A stretch of DNA of 64,000 nucleotides from Polytrichum commune. Taxonomy: Eukaryota; Streptophyta; Polytrichopsida; Polytrichales; Polytrichaceae. The stretch is from positions 18,445,666 through 18,509,665 of the forward strand of contig OX485807.1 in NCBI GenBank assembly GCA_950295325.1, written 5' to 3'. Both the position numbers and the translations under genes were made by a program. Below, one piece after another: positions 61,046-64,000 of this stretch (within the stretch, counting starts at the first letter, position 1; every line of letters begins with the position of its first letter). The notes under the pieces are model-generated. The model searched no databases, had not been told where the DNA came from, and was given only the letters and a program-made list of their open reading frames with translations.

Positions 61046-62316
61046 TGTGAGCCCAAAATTGATGCCCACATTGGTTATTAATACTTATAAAACATTACAA
61101 GTGGTGTTTTGGTGATTTATGATTATTCACAAAAATATAAAAGAATGAAGCTTGAAGAAAGCTTAGTTTGAATCATTAGGCTTTTGTGGAGTGGATTTAA
61201 GTAGGAGAAGGACAAACCTTGGTAAAGTGTAGTAGGTAGAAAGCCAAGGTTAGTTAAATGTTTGAATTATGATCTTTGTTGATCATTTGCAGGAGGAAGG
61301 CTTAGGAGATAGGATAAGAGCCTACAAAGTAGGAGGAAATCTCGAGGGCTTATCGTGAGCCTTGAGGGTGCTCACCCCCTCAAACTCACTATATAATCCC
61401 TCATTCTTTCCTCACTCATCCTCTCTTTCCTTCGTGCTCATTGGCACTCCACGTGTTATAAGTGTGGGTGCGTGGGAAGCAAGATAGGAGCACGTGTGTG
61501 TGCATAGATGTAAGGTTAGGAGCCAAGGCTAGTTGGCCTTGAAGAGGGCTTGACCTCTTATTAGTAATAGTTGAGCGTGAATGATTTAAAGTTCAATTTA
61601 TGGCTTTGTTTGAATACTTGGATTTACATTGATTAGCCTTATACTTATGCGGATGTGCAAAGTCTCTTATTGGAGCATTTAGTTTTGTTGGACTTCATAT
61701 GAATTTTTGAGAGCAAAAAAACCGAGACTATGTCCAAACTTCCAAAAACTAGTGAAAAAGTGTAGATTCAAAGGGAACAGCGTAGAATTGCGACCATATA
61801 CTTTGTGGCAGTAGAAATATTATTACATATTCATGTAGAGGACTTCATTACCTATCCATGGATACCAAGAACTCATTTTTTGGACTTCATATGAATTTTT
61901 GATAGCCAAAAAACCGAGACTATGTCCAAACTTCCAAAAACTAGTGAAAAAATGTAGATTCAAAGGGAACAGCGTAGAATTGCGACCATATACTTTGTGG
62001 CAGTAGAAATATTCTTGCATATTCATGTAGAGGACTTCATTACCTATCCATGGACACCAAGAACTCATTTTTTAGACTTCATATGAATTTTTGAGAGCCA
62101 AAAAACCGAGACTATGTCCAAACTTCCAAACTTCCAAACTTCGAGATTAAGGAGTGTAAGAAGACATAGTATAGATTTGGCTAAGTTGCGTATATTCCAA
62201 CGATAGATTGGAATCATACATTGTGTTACAAAGAGAGAAATCTCTACATGTCATTATAAACTTTTCCATTCGGGCTAGGACGAAATTGAAGGGTGGAGGC
62301 TTTTGGTGACACTAGG
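61041..62316. mobile_element. Solo LTR C (61046-62311) in copia pol
   Basis: Starts TGTGAGCCCAAAA and ends TTTTGGTGACA, flanked by the 5-bp duplication CTAGG (61041-61045 and 62312-62316). Removing it rejoins the copia frame at ATCCTAG. Its first 600 bp are related to solo LTRs A and B (shared GGTAGAAAGCCAAGG, TGAGGGTGCTCACCCCCTCA), but it is shorter (1266 bp) and diverged, a subfamily. It also contains a tandem repeat of about 190 bp. Confidence 0.88.
61688..62115. repeat. Tandem repeat of about 190 bp in solo LTR C
   Basis: The segment starting GGACTTCATATGAATTTTTG occurs at about 61690, 61880 and (partial) 62067. The first two units are nearly identical, including ACAGCGTAGAATTGCGACCA and ACCTATCCATGGA. 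Confidence 0.85.
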
Positions 62317-64000
62317 ATACACCGAATCGTGATGAACTTGGCCACGGGTGCAAAGGTCTCGTCGAAGTCCACTCCCGCCACTTGAGAATAATCCTTTGCC
62401 ACCAACCGTGCTTTGTACCTTATGATGTTGTCCGATGCATCGTGTTTGGTGCAAAACACCCATTTGCACCCAACACTCTTACGACCCTCGGGAAGGGTGC
62501 TCAACTCCCACGTTCCGTTGGCCACGAGCGAGTCGTACTCCTCTTGGATTGCGGTCTCTCACTTGCTCGCATCCTCGGATCGCATGGCCTCACACAAATT
62601 CAACGGGTCGTCCACAAGTGCCATATTGGCACGTTCTTGTTCATGTTGGGGAATAATGTGATTTTTCCACCATTCTCCGCGTGGTCGCCGTTCCCTCAAA
62701 GGATACCTTCCATCCTTACTAAAATTCTTTCCATTGCCATCACTCAATGTGCGCATTGCATCACGAACATTTGCTCCATTGTCATCACTCATTGCATGCG
62801 GTTGCGGAGCCTCACTCTTCCGTGCCATCACTCAATGTTGGTCCTCCATTTTGAGCCACATTATCTCCCACTCTCTCCTTACACTTATCATTATGCTCAC
62901 GTTTTGGAGATTCGTCCACAATGACCACATTTGGTTCTTCATTACTCCCACTTGAACGTATCTCCGAATCACCCCCCATGCTTGTAGAATCCTCTAAGAA
63001 TTCCACGTCCCTATATTTTATGATTTTCTTTGTTTGCAAACACATAAGCCTATAGGCCTTAGTACCTTCACAATATCTTAGAAACAAACATTTGGTGCCT
63101 TTGGCGTCGAGCTTACCCCTCTTCTCGTCCGGCACCATTGCATACGCCAAGCATTCAAACACTCGCATATGCGCAACACTAGGTTTCTTCCCGCTCCACA
63201 CTTCCTCGGGAGTCATGCGCTCCAATGCCCTTGTTGGACATCGGTTTCTCGTATAAACCGCATTCACCACCGCTTCCGCCCAAAATGATTTGTCGAGCTT
63301 TTGAGCATGGATCATGCTTCTCGCCATCTCTACAATGGTACGATTCGCACATTCCGCCACTCCGTTTTACTGCGGCCGATACGGTGTAGACGTTTCTTTG
63401 GCGATGCCGTGGTCCACCAAAACTTCATGAATGCCTTGGACATGAACTCTCCGCCATTGTCCGAGCGAAACGCCTTGATCTTGTGCTCGGATTGCGTTTC
63501 CACAAGCGCCTTGAATTCCTTGAACCTTATGAAACATTCGTCTTTGGTCTTCAACGCGTACAACCACACCTTCCTCGAGAAATCGTCAATGAAGGTGACA
63601 AAATACTTTGCACCGCCCATGGATATGGTGCGCATGGGTCCGCATACGTCGGAGTGTACAATTTCCAAAGGCTTTGTGGCTCGCCTCGTCCTTCGGTGGG
63701 AAATGGCAACCGATGTTGTTTGCCTTCAATGCATGCTTCGCAAACCAAAGGCGAAGGACAAGAAACTTTGGTGAGGTCGATGCCAGTCGCCATGTTCCGG
63801 AGTGCACGTACGTCTTTCTCGTTCAAATGACCGAGGCGGCGGTGCCAAAGTTGGAGACCTCCGTCTCCTCCATTAGATTGCACCAAGTTGGCCGCATCCA
63901 TTTCGTGTACCTTTACAACATGCAAGTGATAAAAATTTCCCTCCCGAGGTGCAATGGCAACGGGATGACCATCGGAAGCCCGAATGATGCATTCGTTGAT
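62317..64000 (-). pseudogene. Ty1/copia pol: pre-integrase, integrase and RT start
   Basis: Minus strand from the window edge: GAG-pre-integrase (LQLWHRRLGHLNEKDV, then CEACIEGKQ), integrase core (VTFIDDFSRKVWLYALK, FRSDNGGEFMS), AECANRTIVEMARSMIHAQK, then the variable region and the RT start (VGCKWVFCTKHDASDN, LVAKDYSQ, FAPVAKF). Frameshifts lie near 63665 and 63370, and an in-frame TGA near 62560. The gag and protease parts and the 5' LTR would be to the right of the window. Confidence 0.92.

Overview
This window looks like a transposon-rich stretch of a land-plant nuclear genome. The evidence is an intron-containing histone H2B gene, a plant tRNA-Val(CAC), a protein kinase-NBS-LRR resistance-type gene, an mTERF fragment, Ty1/copia and Ty3/gypsy remnants, and GT-AG introns throughout. 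The kinase-NBS-LRR architecture and a GH30 endo-beta-1,6-galactanase-like exon are features I associate with mosses, so a bryophyte is my best guess, from recall and at moderate confidence.

Layout. 1-307: 3' part of a GH30-type gene (minus). 392-650: long hairpin. About 1.4-3.72 kb: unidentified minus-strand gene with G-boxes upstream. 9346-9860: histone H2B, lying between two divergent inverted repeats (8.78-9.00 and 14.14-14.34 kb). 14398-14471: tRNA-Val. 16307-29891: one complete DNA transposon with terminal inverted repeats and an 11-bp target-site duplication, interrupted by a solo LTR. 32290-51302: large inverted duplication around a kinase-NBS-LRR locus (33.3-37.9 kb, minus). Its right arm holds a degenerate LRR array expanded to about 56 repeats, broken by a second solo LTR. 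Both arms carry the same gypsy chromovirus fragment. 51346-51755 and 52650-57243: two related TIR elements with 8-bp target duplications; the larger carries a broken mTERF fragment and sits in the G-run of a minisatellite. 59359-64000: degenerate copia element, interrupted by a third solo LTR.

Main discovery. The 13.6-kb transposon carries two divergently transcribed multi-exon genes sharing a 522-bp spacer. One (25124-28987, plus) is a DDE transposase with N-terminal zinc-chelating motifs and a C-terminal SWIM finger. The other (24601-18305, minus, eight exons that join in frame to 1173 codons plus stop) combines a ParB/sulfiredoxin-like domain with a beta-class N6/N4 DNA-methyltransferase-like domain whose catalytic motif IV is altered. 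Intron 1 of both genes holds an array of the same 22-bp palindrome. The methylase intron also holds a second array built on a palindrome with GTTAAC at its centre. I infer a mobile element that carries its own DNA-modification or DNA-binding module together with clustered palindromic sites.

The remaining stretches are AT-rich intergenic DNA in which I see only repeats or nothing recognisable.
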